Source of the DNA: Ursus arctos
Taxonomy: Eukaryota > Chordata > Mammalia > Carnivora > Ursidae
Length of the DNA: 64,000 nucleotides
NCBI RefSeq assembly: GCF_023065955.2
Contig: NW_026622930.1
Location: forward strand, 20,623,449 to 20,687,448
Reading direction: 5' to 3'
Shown piece by piece: positions 23,775 to 36,385 of the stretch (positions within the stretch are counted from its first letter, which is position 1; each line of letters begins with the position of its first letter). A model generated the notes under the pieces. The model worked only from the letters and a program-made list of their open reading frames with translations, was not told the DNA's origin and searched no databases. Both the position numbers and the translations under genes were made by a program.

Positions 23775-25914
23775 ATCCGATAAAGAGATTTCAGCCTTTT
23801 TTCTTCTTCGTTGCCCCTCCTGAGTTAGAAACACCCCTTGACATTTTGTACTTCTTAATATCAGGGTTCTATTCCAGTGTGGGGAGAGGAGAGCAGAGCA
23901 GAGATGACTGGGCAGGAATGGGGGTAATGGAGACCTGTGACCTTGTTCTTTACTCCCTCCTATCCCATTGCTCTTTCCACTGTACCATACTGGTCTGTAC
24001 CTGTCGATGGCGGGATACAAAACTAGGTGCAGTGCAAGTGCAGTGCACAAAGCAATGCGGATTCAGCTGTGTCTTCCAGGAAGTGATAATCTAAATTCCG
24101 GGCCCCCTTTTACCTGTTCTCCAAGTCTGCAACATGTCTTGTTGTTAGCTCAAATCCTACCATGTGAACTAATGTCCAACACAATAAGCATTCTAGGGAT
24201 ACCAGTGGTACCAGTATATTTGCTCATGGAAGACAGCAGTAGTCATTGAACCATTTGGCACTTAGAGGAAAACACTTGTAAGAAGTCAAAGAGCAGGTCG
24301 AGTATCAAACTTTCTCAGCTGTCCAATCGCTCAGGACTCAAGGGCTTGAGAGGGAGGAATGTGAATCACTGGTCCTGGAAAGAAGGTGCAGGAGAAAGGA
24401 AACAGGTGTGCCCCTGTCCAGCTCCTCTGTGAAAGAGTGGTCATTATAATGCCACTGAATAGCATGGCCAGAACCCTGAGCTGCCATAGCCCTGGTCTCC
24501 TGACCACACAGTACAGGGGATGATCAAACATTCGATAACATATATAAAGCACATGACTTTAAGTGCTGGCATAAAGTAAATACTCAAGAATGTTAGCCAT
24601 GATTAGCTCATGAATAACCCCTGGCCATTCTGCAGTTGGATGCCAATTCTGCTTCCCAGTTCAACATAACTTAAACGTCACCACTTGCGACTGATGCTAT
24701 CAGCTGCTCACGCGTTGACCACAATTAGTGGGAAGCAAGTACCCTGTCTGTCTGCAGCTCTGGTTAGAAACTTGACAGTTTGTAAGTTGTAATTAAATGA
24801 GCTATTTTGGGGGTTCAGAGATACTGTTCTGTCGTTACCGTAGATGGTGAGAAAGAGCATCTCTGGGGATGACTGCAGGATGGCACTGTACATATTTTTA
24901 TCTTTAACATGAATTCATATTTTATTATTTTTTTCATTTGTCTCATCAAAGCAATGTCTTAATTCATTTGGTGAAAGCGGGGTGCGTTTCATTGCTATTT
25001 TTCACAATAGAAAAGTGGAAGAGTGGGTATAAATTAATAGAGTTTTAAACACTAGACAAATTCAGGGTTATCTGATCCAACCCCCTCACTCTCTAGATGT
25101 GGAAATCGAGGCCCAAGGGTGTTAAATGAATTCTCTGAGTGGCAGAGGGACAGGTCTTCCAGGCCTAATTCAGGGTCCTCTATGTGTGGTCTTTTTGTTT
25201 ATTGCCCTTCCAAAGTAACCATGGACATCAAATGATTTGAGAGCCATTGTTTTTGAAATGTAAGGGTGGTCATCTGCATGGAGGATTCTCAAACAAGATA
25301 ATGACACCTTTGACCCAGTCTCTTCCGGTCTTTGGCACATTATCCCTGACTGGCCATAGGAAATACACATCTATTATGCAAAAGAGGCAATGATGACAGA
25401 ATGAACAGTTCCTATTTTTCCCCTCTGAAGGAGAACTCCTCCACTAACTGTATGCTCTTAGATACACCGTCATGATCGAAACAGATTCAGACCTCTGAAC
25501 TCCATACCTGGTCCAGAGGATTGACTGAAGGAATATTTCATCATCTATTAAATATCCATCCTCTATGGAACCTCATCCTCTAGCTCTGTAATTCAAAGAA
25601 AAGGTTAGATCTGCAGAGCACAAGACCTGGATATTTATGAATAGATTTTCTCAAGGATGATGGGTTAAGTGATTTTTAATTTTTTTAACTAAGCAAAATT
25701 TTAAGATATATGTAGATAAAACAAGAAGGTATAGAGAAAATATTTAGAGAAAATATGCATTCAAGATATAATAGCAATTATTCAAAACCAAGATTCAGCA
25801 AATTATAGAATTATCCAGACTAGACTAAGTTTTTCTCTTGATCTATAGATTATCTTCTTAGCAGTTCACTTGCAACATTTGGTATTTCCTTCTTTGTTTA
25901 AAGTGAGTAATTAC
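23775..25914. other. Unique intron
   Basis: No named repeat over 2.1 kb and no coding region recognised. Confidence 0.5.
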
Positions 25915-26050
25915 TTATTTATCAAGCAACTGCTATGTGTCAGACACTATAATGATGCTTTTCTTGAGATCTCATTTAATACACATAGTACCATGAGGTA
26001 GGTGTAATTTTTCTCATTTTATCAATAAGGACACTAAGAGGCCATGGTAA
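25915..26050 (-). repeat. MIR fragment, antisense
   Basis: 'ctgctatgtgtcagacact' followed by 'accatgaggtaggtgtaatt' and 'caataaggacactaagagg'. Confidence 0.65.
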
Positions 26051-28090
26051 CCAGGGGTCAAGGTAACCAGATTTTTTGGGTGTTTGATGACCTATTTCTG
26101 TTCCCACGGAAGTAGGGCAGAGTAAGGTTTTGGGCAAATGCCAAGGAAAGATTGTTAACCCCGTTGCTGAACCAAACAAAGCTTCACTATCAGAAGACCA
26201 GCCAATTCTGCCTGGCTAGCACCATCCTAGAAACCCGCCCTCTGAATTTTGAAGATGCAGCCTATTAAAGCAGCCATTCTGCCCCGATCCTCCCGCAGGC
26301 CCTTAGCGTATATGTCTGTGGGTAAAAGATGAATCTGGTTTCCTTTGAGAACTTCTGTTTCCTCCATCAGTTCTTTCCATTTTCTCTGCACCAGCAGCTA
26401 CCCTTTGTTCATGGGCCCCTTCATGGGCATTGCTACGGATGGATTCAGAATTAGAACATGGGTGTCTGGGTCTCCTCTGACACCAACAGGCGGCTCTGCG
26501 CATAAATGCTCCAACGTTAGTACTTGGACCCTATGATTGTGTTTTGTTCTTAGAATCCTTTTAAAAATAATTTCTGGGTCTGAGCTGGATTGCCTAAATC
26601 CAGAGACATTGCAAGTCTTGTCATTCACTAATGGTGATGCCTAAAATCTGTAAACTTTTTTTATGAAGTCCCTTCAGAACCAGTTTGCACTGGACAGACA
26701 AAAGCCATTCTCCTTCCTTAGTCACAAGAGTAAAAGCTAAAGATACAATAGCTTCAGATACAGTATTTCATTTATCAGCCCCACCCATCAGAAAGACCGT
26801 TAGTCCCTTCTTATGTAGAAGGAAATGGAGACTCAAGTAGACTGTCTTGTGTTCAAGATCACATACCAGGAAGTGTCAGAGTACAGATTTCTCTAACTCT
26901 GAAACCCACGCTATGTTTTTTTAAGAAGGAAATATACTTAAAGAAATTTACCCACCAGGTTTGACTCTGAGTTTTGAATGTTTTAGAGAAATCAAACCCA
27001 GTCAACTTCAGGGAATGATTTGCCACCACTAAGGTCATGCTGAAGAAAACACCACAGTTTCTAAAACATTTCCAAAAGGTGTAATCCAGAAATGCCTGAT
27101 GTTACAATTGCATCAGTGCAATATGACTTGCCAGCTCAGACTCATTCGGAGCTATAGTTTCTGTTTGTTTTTAAAAATCTCTCTTGTTAACGTTGGTCTG
27201 TGCTCTTAATTTTGTGAAACATGAAGGGCCTGAGCACGTGATTATTGAGATGATTCCCCAAACACCCTTCCCATTATAACAGCGTTTCTACAGATTGTCA
27301 CCCCTTTCCCCCACGCTGCCTATTCAGGATAATTTAATTTTTAGAAGTGCTCCTTATTTAAATAATACTCTACACAATGACGTATTGTTTGCTCTTCCAC
27401 TTAAATTATCAGTACTCGTTATTATAGCCATCAGCAAAGAAGGGTAGTAATTATCATGCTTAGGCACAGCTGCAGAGCTGTCTTTGCTGGATACTTTGTT
27501 AAGGGGTTAATGCTCTATTGTACCTTTTTATTGTCCGCTTTATTGGAGAATGTGCAGTTTTAGCTAGATTTCCCCTTCTTCATTTCCCTATAGGAGCCAA
27601 TGAGTTGAAAATGACATTGTTTTTCTTAATGTGAGTGTCATGGCACAACCAGCCCTGGGATGTCAGAAAGCTATCATAGTTTTTTTAAATCATACTTCAG
27701 TCATGAAAGGATGAGGACTGAGTTTCAAGAAGGTGAGATTTCTTGTTTGCACAGTGTGACTAGTCAAGCTGTACTTCTGTGTTTAGTGCCATATATAAAA
27801 ATAGATGAGGTCACTATAGGGAGAGTGAATGCAGGATTCAGTAGGATTCTTTGGTTGTAAGCAACAGAAATAGACTCTGGCTAATTAGGCATTTTTTTAG
27901 AAGGAGAGTTTATTGGAAGGAGATGGAGGGGTAAGGGGAAGGGTGTGCTCGCAGAATTGAAGGAAAAACAGAAATCAAGCTGAAAAGCCATACTCAGAAG
28001 GGGGGGTAGAACAGAATTTGGGCCTCTGGCAAGGACTTTCAGATGGTTTCTTCTAGTGCTGTCAACCATTTTCAGTTTCATTTTCATTCC
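26051..28090. other. Repeat-poor intron
   Basis: An MIR-like antisense relic may lie at about 26760-26920. 27170-27640 is repeat-free and AT-rich, with E-box (cacgtg near 27236, cagctg near 27469) words. About 27830-27930 ('gttgtaagcaacagaaat') matches an ancient repeat motif that also occurs near 41260 and 59160. Confidence 0.4.
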
Positions 28091-28115
28091 AACAACTGAG
28101 CCACCCAGGTGCCCC
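28091..28115 (-). mobile_element. CanSINE head-only fragment, antisense
   Basis: Only 'actgagccacccaggtgcccc' plus a few bases, that is the first ~25 nt of the SINE in reverse; no body or tail next to it. A SINE-tail-like A/T stretch appears at about 28413-28440. Confidence 0.7.
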
Positions 28116-29030
28116 TAAAAAATGCATTTTAAACAAGACTCGAAAAGTACTAACTATAAAGGAAAAAATGGGTAAATTAGACTACATTAAAATTAAGACT
28201 GTTTACCAGTAGATACTATTACGAGAGTTAAAAGCAAGCTACATCATGAGAGGAGATACTTGCAGTGGATTTATCTGATAGGGAACTCGTATCCAGAATA
28301 TATAAGGAACACATCCACTCTAAAACAGCAGACCACCCAATGGACAAAAGCCTTGAAAAGGTACTTGGAAAAGACCTATACCCAAATAACCAGCAGGTGT
28401 ACAACTTCATAATAATAAATCTTTAAAAAATAAATAAAATGAAAATGACAGACAATATCAGGTGTTGGTGAGGATTTAGAGTCAGCAGAACTCTCAAACA
28501 CTGCAGATGGGAGGGTAAGTTGGTATGATCAACTGCACATACCCAGTGACATAACAATTCCATACCTGGTTACGTACCCAAGAAAAACGCACGCATATTA
28601 TGTACCAAAAGGTGTGTTCACAGAGCATTAACTACGGTTAATGAAATCTGAAATCCATCAACTGTCCATCAACACCAGAATACATAAATCAGTCACATCA
28701 CATCCACACACTTCAGCATAGAAAATGCAGTATGACATAGAAATGTAAATTAACACTCCACGTGCAACAAAGTGAATGAATCTCACCAGTATAAAGAGGA
28801 CATACTATATAATTTCATTTATATAAAGTTCAGTAATAAATAAATTAATATATGGTGTGAAGAGTCAGGATAGCAAATACCCTGGGGGAGCAGGGGTGCA
28901 GTTAGTAACTAGAATGGGGGGCACTAAGGGGTCTTCTGGGGTGCTGATCATGTTCTGTCTCTGGATCTGGGTGTGAATTATCCAAGTGTCTTCGTTTTGT
29001 AAAAATCATTCAACTTTATTTAAAAAAAAT
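28116..29030 (+). mobile_element. Old L1, ORF2 end and 3' UTR relic, sense
   Basis: 'tatccagaatatataagga' and 'ccaatggacaaaagccttg' are the L1 ORF2 C-terminal signature. 'caggtgttggtgaggattta' and 'agtgaatgaatctcac' follow, and the 3' UTR ends in an A-rich stretch. The reading frame is broken throughout. Confidence 0.8.
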
Positions 29031-29168
29031 TTTTTTTTTCAAGCTGTCTACATTGATGCTTTATTTGAGACCGTTCTTCTGAGTTTGGGGATTCTTTCTT
29101 GCATAAAATGAGTGAGGACTCAAAGCAGGGAGGAAATAAAAAAGGTAATTGTCAGAAAGTCACAGTTT

Positions 29169-29308
29169 GGGGCACTGGGTGGCTCAGTTGGTTAAGCATC
29201 TGCCTTCGGCTCAGATCATGATCCCAGGGTCCTGGGGTCTAGTCCTGCATCGGGCTCCCCGCTCAGTGGGAAGCCTGCTTCTCCCTTTCCTCCCTGCTTG
29301 TGTGCACG

Positions 29309-29339
<31 letters not shown>

Positions 29340-29363
29340 AAATAAATAAAATCTTTAAAAAAA
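29169..29363 (+). mobile_element. CanSINE with (CT)n expansion
   Basis: Head 'ggggcactgggtggctcag', (CT)13 at 29309-29334. Exact target duplication aaagtcacagttt at 29156-29168 and 29364-29376. Confidence 0.95.
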
Positions 29364-29376
29364 AAAGTCACAGTTT

Positions 29377-30189
29377 ATTTTTCTATAATTAAATTAGGAG
29401 GAAAAAAACGAAGAACTCACTGGTAGCAGGAAGAAGCAAGAGTCTTCTAGGGTCTGGCATTTGATGAGAAAGATATTCCGTTACTGGGCATTTCTGTTGG
29501 TTTTCCATGTCAGAACATAAAGCAGAGACGTGGGAACACACATGCCTGACGCCAGGTTACTGTTACGTGCCATAACTGTGTTGCTTGCAGGGCTGTTGTT
29601 GCCACAGTAGTTGGCTGTGCCCCAGACAAATGGGGTGCTGGTCTGTTCCCACAGAGCTTTATCCCAGTCTTCATCGCAAAGAAGGATACTGCCATGTGCT
29701 GTCAGCCAGAACTCTTGTCCAAGGTTCCTGGTTTGGTTGACAACATCCTGCTCAATACAACTTTTATCATCACAGCTTGAGATATGATGACTGATTTTTG
29801 GCCCAAGGAACCTGGTTGGGAACATCGAAGGGACAGAGTAGCCAATTTGTTTGTGACATCAGGATGATTCTTTCTGCCCTTGATAAAATGATAAGGAAGC
29901 TTGCAGACCCTGAGCCAGTGGTTTTTATCAGAGGGGTGTTATAATAGCTTTTCAGGGTCCAGGGAATTGATGTAAGTTTCTTCCGTGTTGGAAATGAAGG
30001 AGCTGAATCCCAGTGCTTAGTTGAAGACTTGTCCCCATAGTCGCTTTCTCCCCCTATGCAAACTGTGTTGAACTTTAAATATGTGATTTATGTTGTCTTT
30101 TTTCTGTGTGTGTTTTACACTTGAATAAAAATTTTATGAAAAGAGAACAGAATAATGAAAGCCCTCCAATTCATGCATTCTCTGGAGTA
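29377..30189. other. Intron; possible unidentified relic
   Basis: A 114-codon minus-strand ORF at 29481-29825 has several Cys and an NQT sequon but no family I recognise. A plus-strand AATAAA is at about 30124. Not enough to call a pseudogene. Confidence 0.3.
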
Positions 30190-30400
30190 ACAATGCTTCA
30201 ATTGAATCCCGACTATCCCGCCCTAGCTGTATGACCTTGGGCAGCTTACTTCTTTGTGCCTCCATTTTGTCATTTCTTGAAGGGAGAAAACAGCAGTACC
30301 TACCTCACTGGGTTGTTGGAAAGATTAAATGAGATAATCCAAGTAAGGTGCTTATAACAGTGCCAGATACACAGAGAGCAGAAAGTAACTGTTAGGGACA
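30190..30400 (+). repeat. MIR SINE
   Basis: 'agctgtatgaccttgggcag', 'ggttgttggaaagattaaat', 'gtgcttataacagtgccag'. Confidence 0.85.
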
Positions 30401-30789
30401 TTATACTGTGAAGTAAGTTCTCCATACTAGGCGTGCTAGGGGATGTAAAGAAGTATAAAACCGGGCCTCAAGGTGCTTCTAACAGTCATAATTAGAAAGA
30501 CAAGGTATGTAACAGAACAAATAACTGACACTCCAAGAAGGTATCGGGAAATTACAGAGGAGAAAAACTTAAGAATTCAGTGGAAGGGGAAATGACTGTA
30601 GGTTGGAGTGTTCCGGGCAAAACTCATAGAGTTGAGAGAAGTCAGAAGAGGGGCTGCCCTTGGAGGGGGCATGACAAGAAAGGATACAAGGGGATTTATT
30701 TCTTCCTCTGGTACTGGTTACATGGATGTACTCGGTGTGTGAAAACTTTTGATATATACGTCCTTCTGTCTATGATTTTGAAGCCTGGT

Positions 30790-30935
30790 TGATATTTGAC
30801 CTTAGGCAAGTTACTTCACCTCTGTGAATTCCATTTTCTTCACCGATAAACTATACTAAATACCTTACATAGCCTTGTCACGAGGATTAATGAACAAAGA
30901 GTATGTAGAATGCCTAGTCCAGGACGGGACAGTAA
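30790..30935 (+). repeat. MIR SINE fragment
   Basis: 'gaccttaggcaagttacttc', 'cacgaggattaatgaacaaa'. Confidence 0.75.
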
Positions 30936-31019
30936 AATAGTTCACATACCTGATATGCTAACTGGGGTAGAAGGTGACAGACTGAGACAGACCTTTCCCG
31001 TGTTAAGATTTGGAGCCTT

Positions 31020-31217
31020 GGGGTGCCTGGGTGGCAAAGCGGTTAAGCGTCTGCCTTTGGCTCAGGGCGTGATCCCGGCATTATGGGATCGAGCCCCACA
31101 TCAGGCTCCTCCGCTATGAGCCTGCTTCTTCCTCTCCCACTCCCCCTGCTTGTGTTCCCTCTCTCGCTGGCTGTCTCTCTCTGTCAAATAAATAAATAAA
31201 ATCTTTAAAAAAAAAAA
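31020..31217 (+). mobile_element. CanSINE, bear-type
   Basis: Full-length. Exact target duplication aagatttggagcctt at 31005-31019 and 31218-31232. Confidence 0.97.
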
Positions 31218-31232
31218 AGATTTGGAGCCTTT

Positions 31233-31867
31233 ATCTGGGGCTTATTGCTTTGTCGAGGGAATGACCTCATATCATTATTGGTGTTGTGAATGGAACCTGT
31301 CACAATTTGTCAGTGTGATGGCGCAGTGACTCAGCGGCTGGGACGAAGGGCACTTCTGCTTATCAGAACCACTGCTCGACCATTGTCCCACACCGCCACT
31401 GTCCGTTTCCTTTTCCTGTTTAGTCAGAGCCACACCTGCGAGTGCGAGTCGGTGCCGATCCAGGTGTGGATCAGTAAACAGTTACCCATTGTCTGCTGGG
31501 TGTCAGGTATTATGTTCGATGCTGAGAGAGCTTGTAATAATGAGCAGAAACAGGGTAAAAAGTACATAAAGTAAGACCTGGGCTTTGCCTTCAAATACCT
31601 TATAGTCTAGTAACAAGATATATGTGCTTTTCCTGAAAGCTCTTGATTTTCCCCCTCTCTCCCCTCTTTGTCTCTCCTATTATCCTCCACTCACCCACCC
31701 CCTCCCCATCCCACACCAACCCTTCCCTGAACTCCACTCCACCTAAGCAGGCTACGAGCCATTTAACATGGCCCTTAGCCAACAAAAGCAATCAACTCGT
31801 AGCATATATCTTCTTCTTGGCTCCCCCAAAACTCTCGATGGCCATGCCTTCCATTAATTATGATAAC
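31233..31867. other. Intron, mostly unique
   Basis: Possible faint MIR/L2 signal at about 31480-31620. C-rich tract 31680-31745. No gene. Confidence 0.45.
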
Positions 31868-32080
31868 AGAAGCAACCATTTATTAGGTGTCTGGTACGTG
31901 CAAGGCATTATGCCAGGCACTTGCCTACATTCTCTGTAACGCTCACAACATCCTGCAGGGCGTCATTATCCCATTTTATAGGTGAGGGACCTGAGGCTTG
32001 GAGAACGGAAACCGTTTGCCTGACGTTACCCACAGCCCATTTGTGGTCCAGTGCAAGCCTGCTCTCTCCCCTGTACCGTG
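31868..32080 (-). repeat. MIR SINE, antisense
   Basis: 'gcaaggcattatgccaggca', 'cccattttataggtgaggga', 'cctgaggcttggag'. Confidence 0.8.
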
Positions 32081-33199
32081 CTCCTTGCAGAGCTGTTTGC
32101 AGTGTTTGCTCTGATGATTAAATAATGTAAACACCCTTCTGCGTCAGTTCATCAGTCAACGGTGCACATAGAAACCTGTGTGGTTAGGAGAGGTTGGTGC
32201 CAGGGCCACTCTCGCTGTAATTATTCTAACTGGGCTGGAAATGTCAATAAAGAGCCACTCAGCCTCGCAAACAACTTCTGACCTCTTGTTTTGTAAATGC
32301 CTTGATATTCAGCACCACTAACCTGCTGGGTCATCAGAAGGGACACCGAACCTATTTCATTATCTAGATTAAAATCTTGGATGCAGGCGCCACAGGAAGA
32401 GCCTCTGTGTATTGAGAAAATTCTGCCACTTTGGCCCTCCCTTCCTAGGCTGTCTCTCTCAGATTAATTTAATACTTAGCACTAGCATCTGTTGTAGGAG
32501 TCCGTAGACGGATAGGGCTGCGTGATGCCGGTCAAAGGGAGCATTGCTATGAGCTGGGCGCACAGGAGGCAGCGATCAAGTGCGTGTTCTGAGTGGTTTT
32601 GTACGAAAAGGCACAATGCAGGGTGGCTGCTGTTCCCACTAGTCCAAGTGTTTTGGGGTCCTGGCCTCTAACCCTGTATAAGCCACTTAAACCGAGAGAG
32701 CCAACTACGCGTAACACAATCTCATGGCGTATATTGGGCACAAGTCATGTTCAAGTGAGGGGGAGATCAAAAGCCAGCAAATCACTGTGTGGGTCGAGGG
32801 TCTAGTCTTAAGCTTTTCAGCCTTAAAAGGTAATCACATCCTTGTTTTGAGAGGTAAGCCTTTCTGGAGACTGACGCACCACCTGCAATAGGAGATGTCT
32901 GTTGGCAGTATGACTAACACCAGTTAGTTGTTCAAAAACTAAAGGCTGCTATAAATTGAGTTTCTTCTGCATGTGGTTAGATGTTTAGGTATTATTTCCA
33001 GTTCCCACAACCATCCCTCAAGTTGCTGGATGGTTACTCACATGAGCCAGCATCCCCACCAGGAGGACTTAGTTCCAAATCTTGAACTCTTTCTACTCTT
33101 TCTCAACGCCTGAAAGCACTCTGTCTGCTGTTATATTACCAATGGGAATGTCAGCCCCTTTGCCAGTTTGGCTTCAACCAACTCAGGCAGAATTATCAG
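32081..33199. other. Repeat-poor intron
   Basis: 32140-32480 is free of known repeats and contains AT-rich homeodomain-like words (taattattct). No coding region. Confidence 0.45.
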
Positions 33200-33470
33200 T
33201 CATTTCCCTTTTGGGGTTCACACAGTACTTTGCATATACCTATAAGAGCACTTTGTATTGTATCGTAATTGTATAGCAGTGATAGTGTCTTACTCATTTT
33301 TTTTTATGTAGGGCCTGTCGCCGTACCTGGTGGTGGTACATAGTGGAAGGACAGGATTTAAGTCTTGTGTCTGGTTTTGCTAACATTTTGTCCTCAGCCT
33401 GTGACACACCACCTGTTAGCGAACAGTATATGCTCCGTACACATTGAATGAACTAATGAATGAGTAAATA
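33200..33470 (+). repeat. L2-like fragments
   Basis: 'cttactcattttttttatgt', 'catagtggaagg' and 'cattgaatgaactaatgaatg' recall an L2 3' end. Confidence 0.4.
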
Positions 33471-33639
33471 GGATCTTGGCTATTATTTTCCCTCTGTGAA
33501 TCTTTTTCATTGTTAAAACTGATGGATAATAGTATCTACTTTATAGGACTCATATGAGATTAAATGAATCAATGGAACCAGGGTAAGTGATGGTGTGATT
33601 GTAACTTCTGAGGTTCAGGTAGTGGTTTTAAGATTTGTC

Positions 33640-35640
33640 ATGTTGCTGTATGTCTAAACAGTTCACTTAGGTGTATCGCTACAGTAGGACTCTGTTGTAT
33701 GAATATGATACAGTTGGCTTTCCATTCTCTTATTGATGGACACTTGGGGTGTTTCCAGTTTTTTACTGTAATGAATTAAGCTGCTATGAACATTCTTGAA
33801 CAACTCTATTTGTGGACATATTTTTCACTTCTCTCGCATGTAAACATGGTAGTGGAATTGCTGGGTCATAAGTTAGGTGAATGTGTAAATTTATTCGAGG
33901 CTGCTAAACCATTTTTCAAAGTGATTTTACCACTTCATACTCTTACCAGCAATCAAAGAGAGATCTCGTTGTTCTCTAGCCTATAACGTGATATTATCAT
34001 GCTTTCCAACTTTGGCCTTTCTAGTGCATGTGTCGTATCTTGCTGTAGTTCAGTTTGCACTTCCCTAGTGTCTGGTGGTGTTGAGCACCTTATCATGTGC
34101 TCTATGGCCATTCATAGAGCTTCTTTTAGGAGGGTCTGTTTTTTTATTGGTTATTCTGCTTTTTATTATTGATTTGTGGGAATTCTTTATTCTGGCTATG
34201 TCTTTTCTTGGTAGCTTGCCTTTTAACTTTTTAAGTGATATCTCGGTAAATAAATTGATATGATGCAATTTATTGAGTTTTTTTCTTTCATGGTAGTGCT
34301 TTTTGTGTCCTGAGAAATCACTGCATCCTGCAAGGTCATGAAATGTTTTTTTATGTTTTCTTGTAGAAGTGTTACAAGTTTGGCTCTCAGATCTATGATC
34401 TTTCTCACTTTAATTTCTGTATATATAGAGAGAAGAAAAGGATAAGGTCTGTTTTTTTCCATATGTATGTCTAGTAGCTCCAGCACATTTTATTGAAAAG
34501 AACTTTCCTCCCTCACTGAATTCTATGGCACCTTTGTCAAAACCCAAATGAGTATATATAATGGGTTTACTTCTAGACTCTTTAGTCTCTTCTATTAACT
34601 TATTTGTCTTTCCTATTATCCTATCTTAATTACTGAGTCTTAATAGTAAATCTTAAAATTTAGTTAATATAAGCCCTCCAACATTTTTCTTCTTGAAGAT
34701 GATCTTGGCTATTGACAGACTTTGATAAAAAGTGACAGTTATCAATTTCTACCAAAGGGGTAAAAAAGTCCAGGGATTTTTTTGGAATCGCTTTGACTCT
34801 ATAATTCAATTTCAGAAACTTTTTCATCTTAACATTTTGAGTTTTCAAATCCATTAACATGAAATCTCTCCACTGTTTAGGCCTTCTTTAATTTCTCTCA
34901 TTAATGTTCTGTGGTTTTCAAGCACAGAGGTTTTACATATCTTTCATTAAATTTACTCTGTATATTTGAAATTTTTATGACATTGTAATTTTTAAAATCT
35001 CATTTTCCAGTTATTTGTTACTAGTATTTATTTATTTTTAAAGATTCATGTATTTACTTGAGAGAGAGAGCACAAGAGAGTGAGCAAGAGAGCACAAGCA
35101 GGGAGAGTTGCAAAGGGAGAGGGAGAAGCAGGCTCCCTGCTGAGCAAGGAGCCTGACCTGGGGCTCATTCGTAGGACCCTGGGATCACGGCCTGAGCTGA
35201 AGGCAGACTCTTACCTGACTGAGCCACCCAGGTGCTGCCCCTGTTACTAGTATTTAGATATATAATTAGTTTTTTTTTTTTTTAAAGTAATGACTTTGTA
35301 TCCTGCCACCTTGCTGCATTCACTCATTGCTTCTATGATTTTGTTGATATTTTTGGATTTGCTGAGTACGCAATCATGCCACCCATGAAGACAGTTTTAT
35401 CTCTTTCTTTTGCTTTTCATTCCCTTACCGTGTTGTCATGCATGCAGTGAAATCGGGGGAAAACATTCAATATTTCACCATTATGATGTTAGCTGAGTTT
35501 TTTTTATGTTTATATACGTGCCCTTTACCAGATCGAGGAAATTGTCCTCCATTTCTAGTATGCTGAGAGTTTTTATTACTAATGGGTGTTTAATTTTACT
35601 TTTTCTTCATTTATTGTGATGGTCTCACAAGGTATTCTTG
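33640..35640 (-). mobile_element. Old L1 ORF2 fragment, antisense, split by a SINE
   Basis: The + strand reads as reverse L1 ORF2: 'agtggaattgctgggtcata', 'gtttgcacttccctagtgtc', 'ccagcacattttattgaaaa', 'gtatcctgccaccttgctgc', 'tgctgagagtttttattact'. Frames are broken by many stops. The CanSINE at 35031-35241 is inserted in it. Confidence 0.8.
35031..35241 (-). mobile_element. CanSINE, antisense, nested in L1
   Basis: Ends 'ctgagccacccaggtgctgcccc', with two extra bases. Exact target duplication tgttactagtattta at 35016-35030 and 35242-35256. Confidence 0.95.
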
Positions 35641-36145
35641 TACAACACATTATTCTACGCGTGTGTGAATAACTTCTGTAATATTCCACAGATATTCAGA
35701 GGAGTTGCGGAAGAGGACAAAAGTCCAGGCTCGTTTTTCAAAGTGACCACCAGATCCTAGTGCCATGCACAGTTTTGTGTCCCATGAGCCCTACCTGAGT
35801 CCCACAGTTAATTTGTGGACACTTTTGGCTGTTGTTATTTTCAGTTTCTCCTTCATCAACCTTTATAATAGCACAGATGTCTCTTATCATGGTGGTAAAC
35901 ATGGGACTTGGGCTGCCCCCCTTGCCTGTATCTTCTACATTTTCTTCAGTGACCGTGGATTGCTTGTGTTAAAAAGAAAGTTTTTTAACCTTCTGTGTAA
36001 TTAATAAGATTACAGATTGGTAGACTTTAGACCCATTCCTATCAGTTCCTTCTGAAAACTTTTTAACTTCTCCTCTATCCTCTAGGTTTTGTGACATTCC
36101 ATGGTCAGTGGAGAGGAAGCTTTCCCCTTGCAGAAATGTACAATC
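35641..36145. other. Intron, no gene
   Basis: Part may be further L1 relic; not resolved. Confidence 0.35.
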
Positions 36146-36162
36146 ACCATTTTTTTTCTTTT

Positions 36163-36369
36163 TTTTCTTTTTATTTTTTTAAAAGATTTTATTTATTTAT
36201 TCGACAGAGATAGAGACAGCCAGCGAGAGAGGGAACACAAGCAGGGGGAGTGGGAGAGGAAGAAGAAGGCTCATAGCGGAGGAGCCTGATGTGGGGCTCG
36301 ATCCCAGAACGCTGGGATCACGCCCTGAGCTGAAGGCAGACGCCCAACCGCTGTGCCACCCGGGTGCCC
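36163..36369 (-). mobile_element. CanSINE, antisense, bear-type
   Basis: 'attcgacagagatagagaca' start. The flanking duplication is caccattttttctttt-like around 36146-36162 and from 36370. Confidence 0.95.
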
Positions 36370-36385
36370 CACCATTTTTTCTTTT

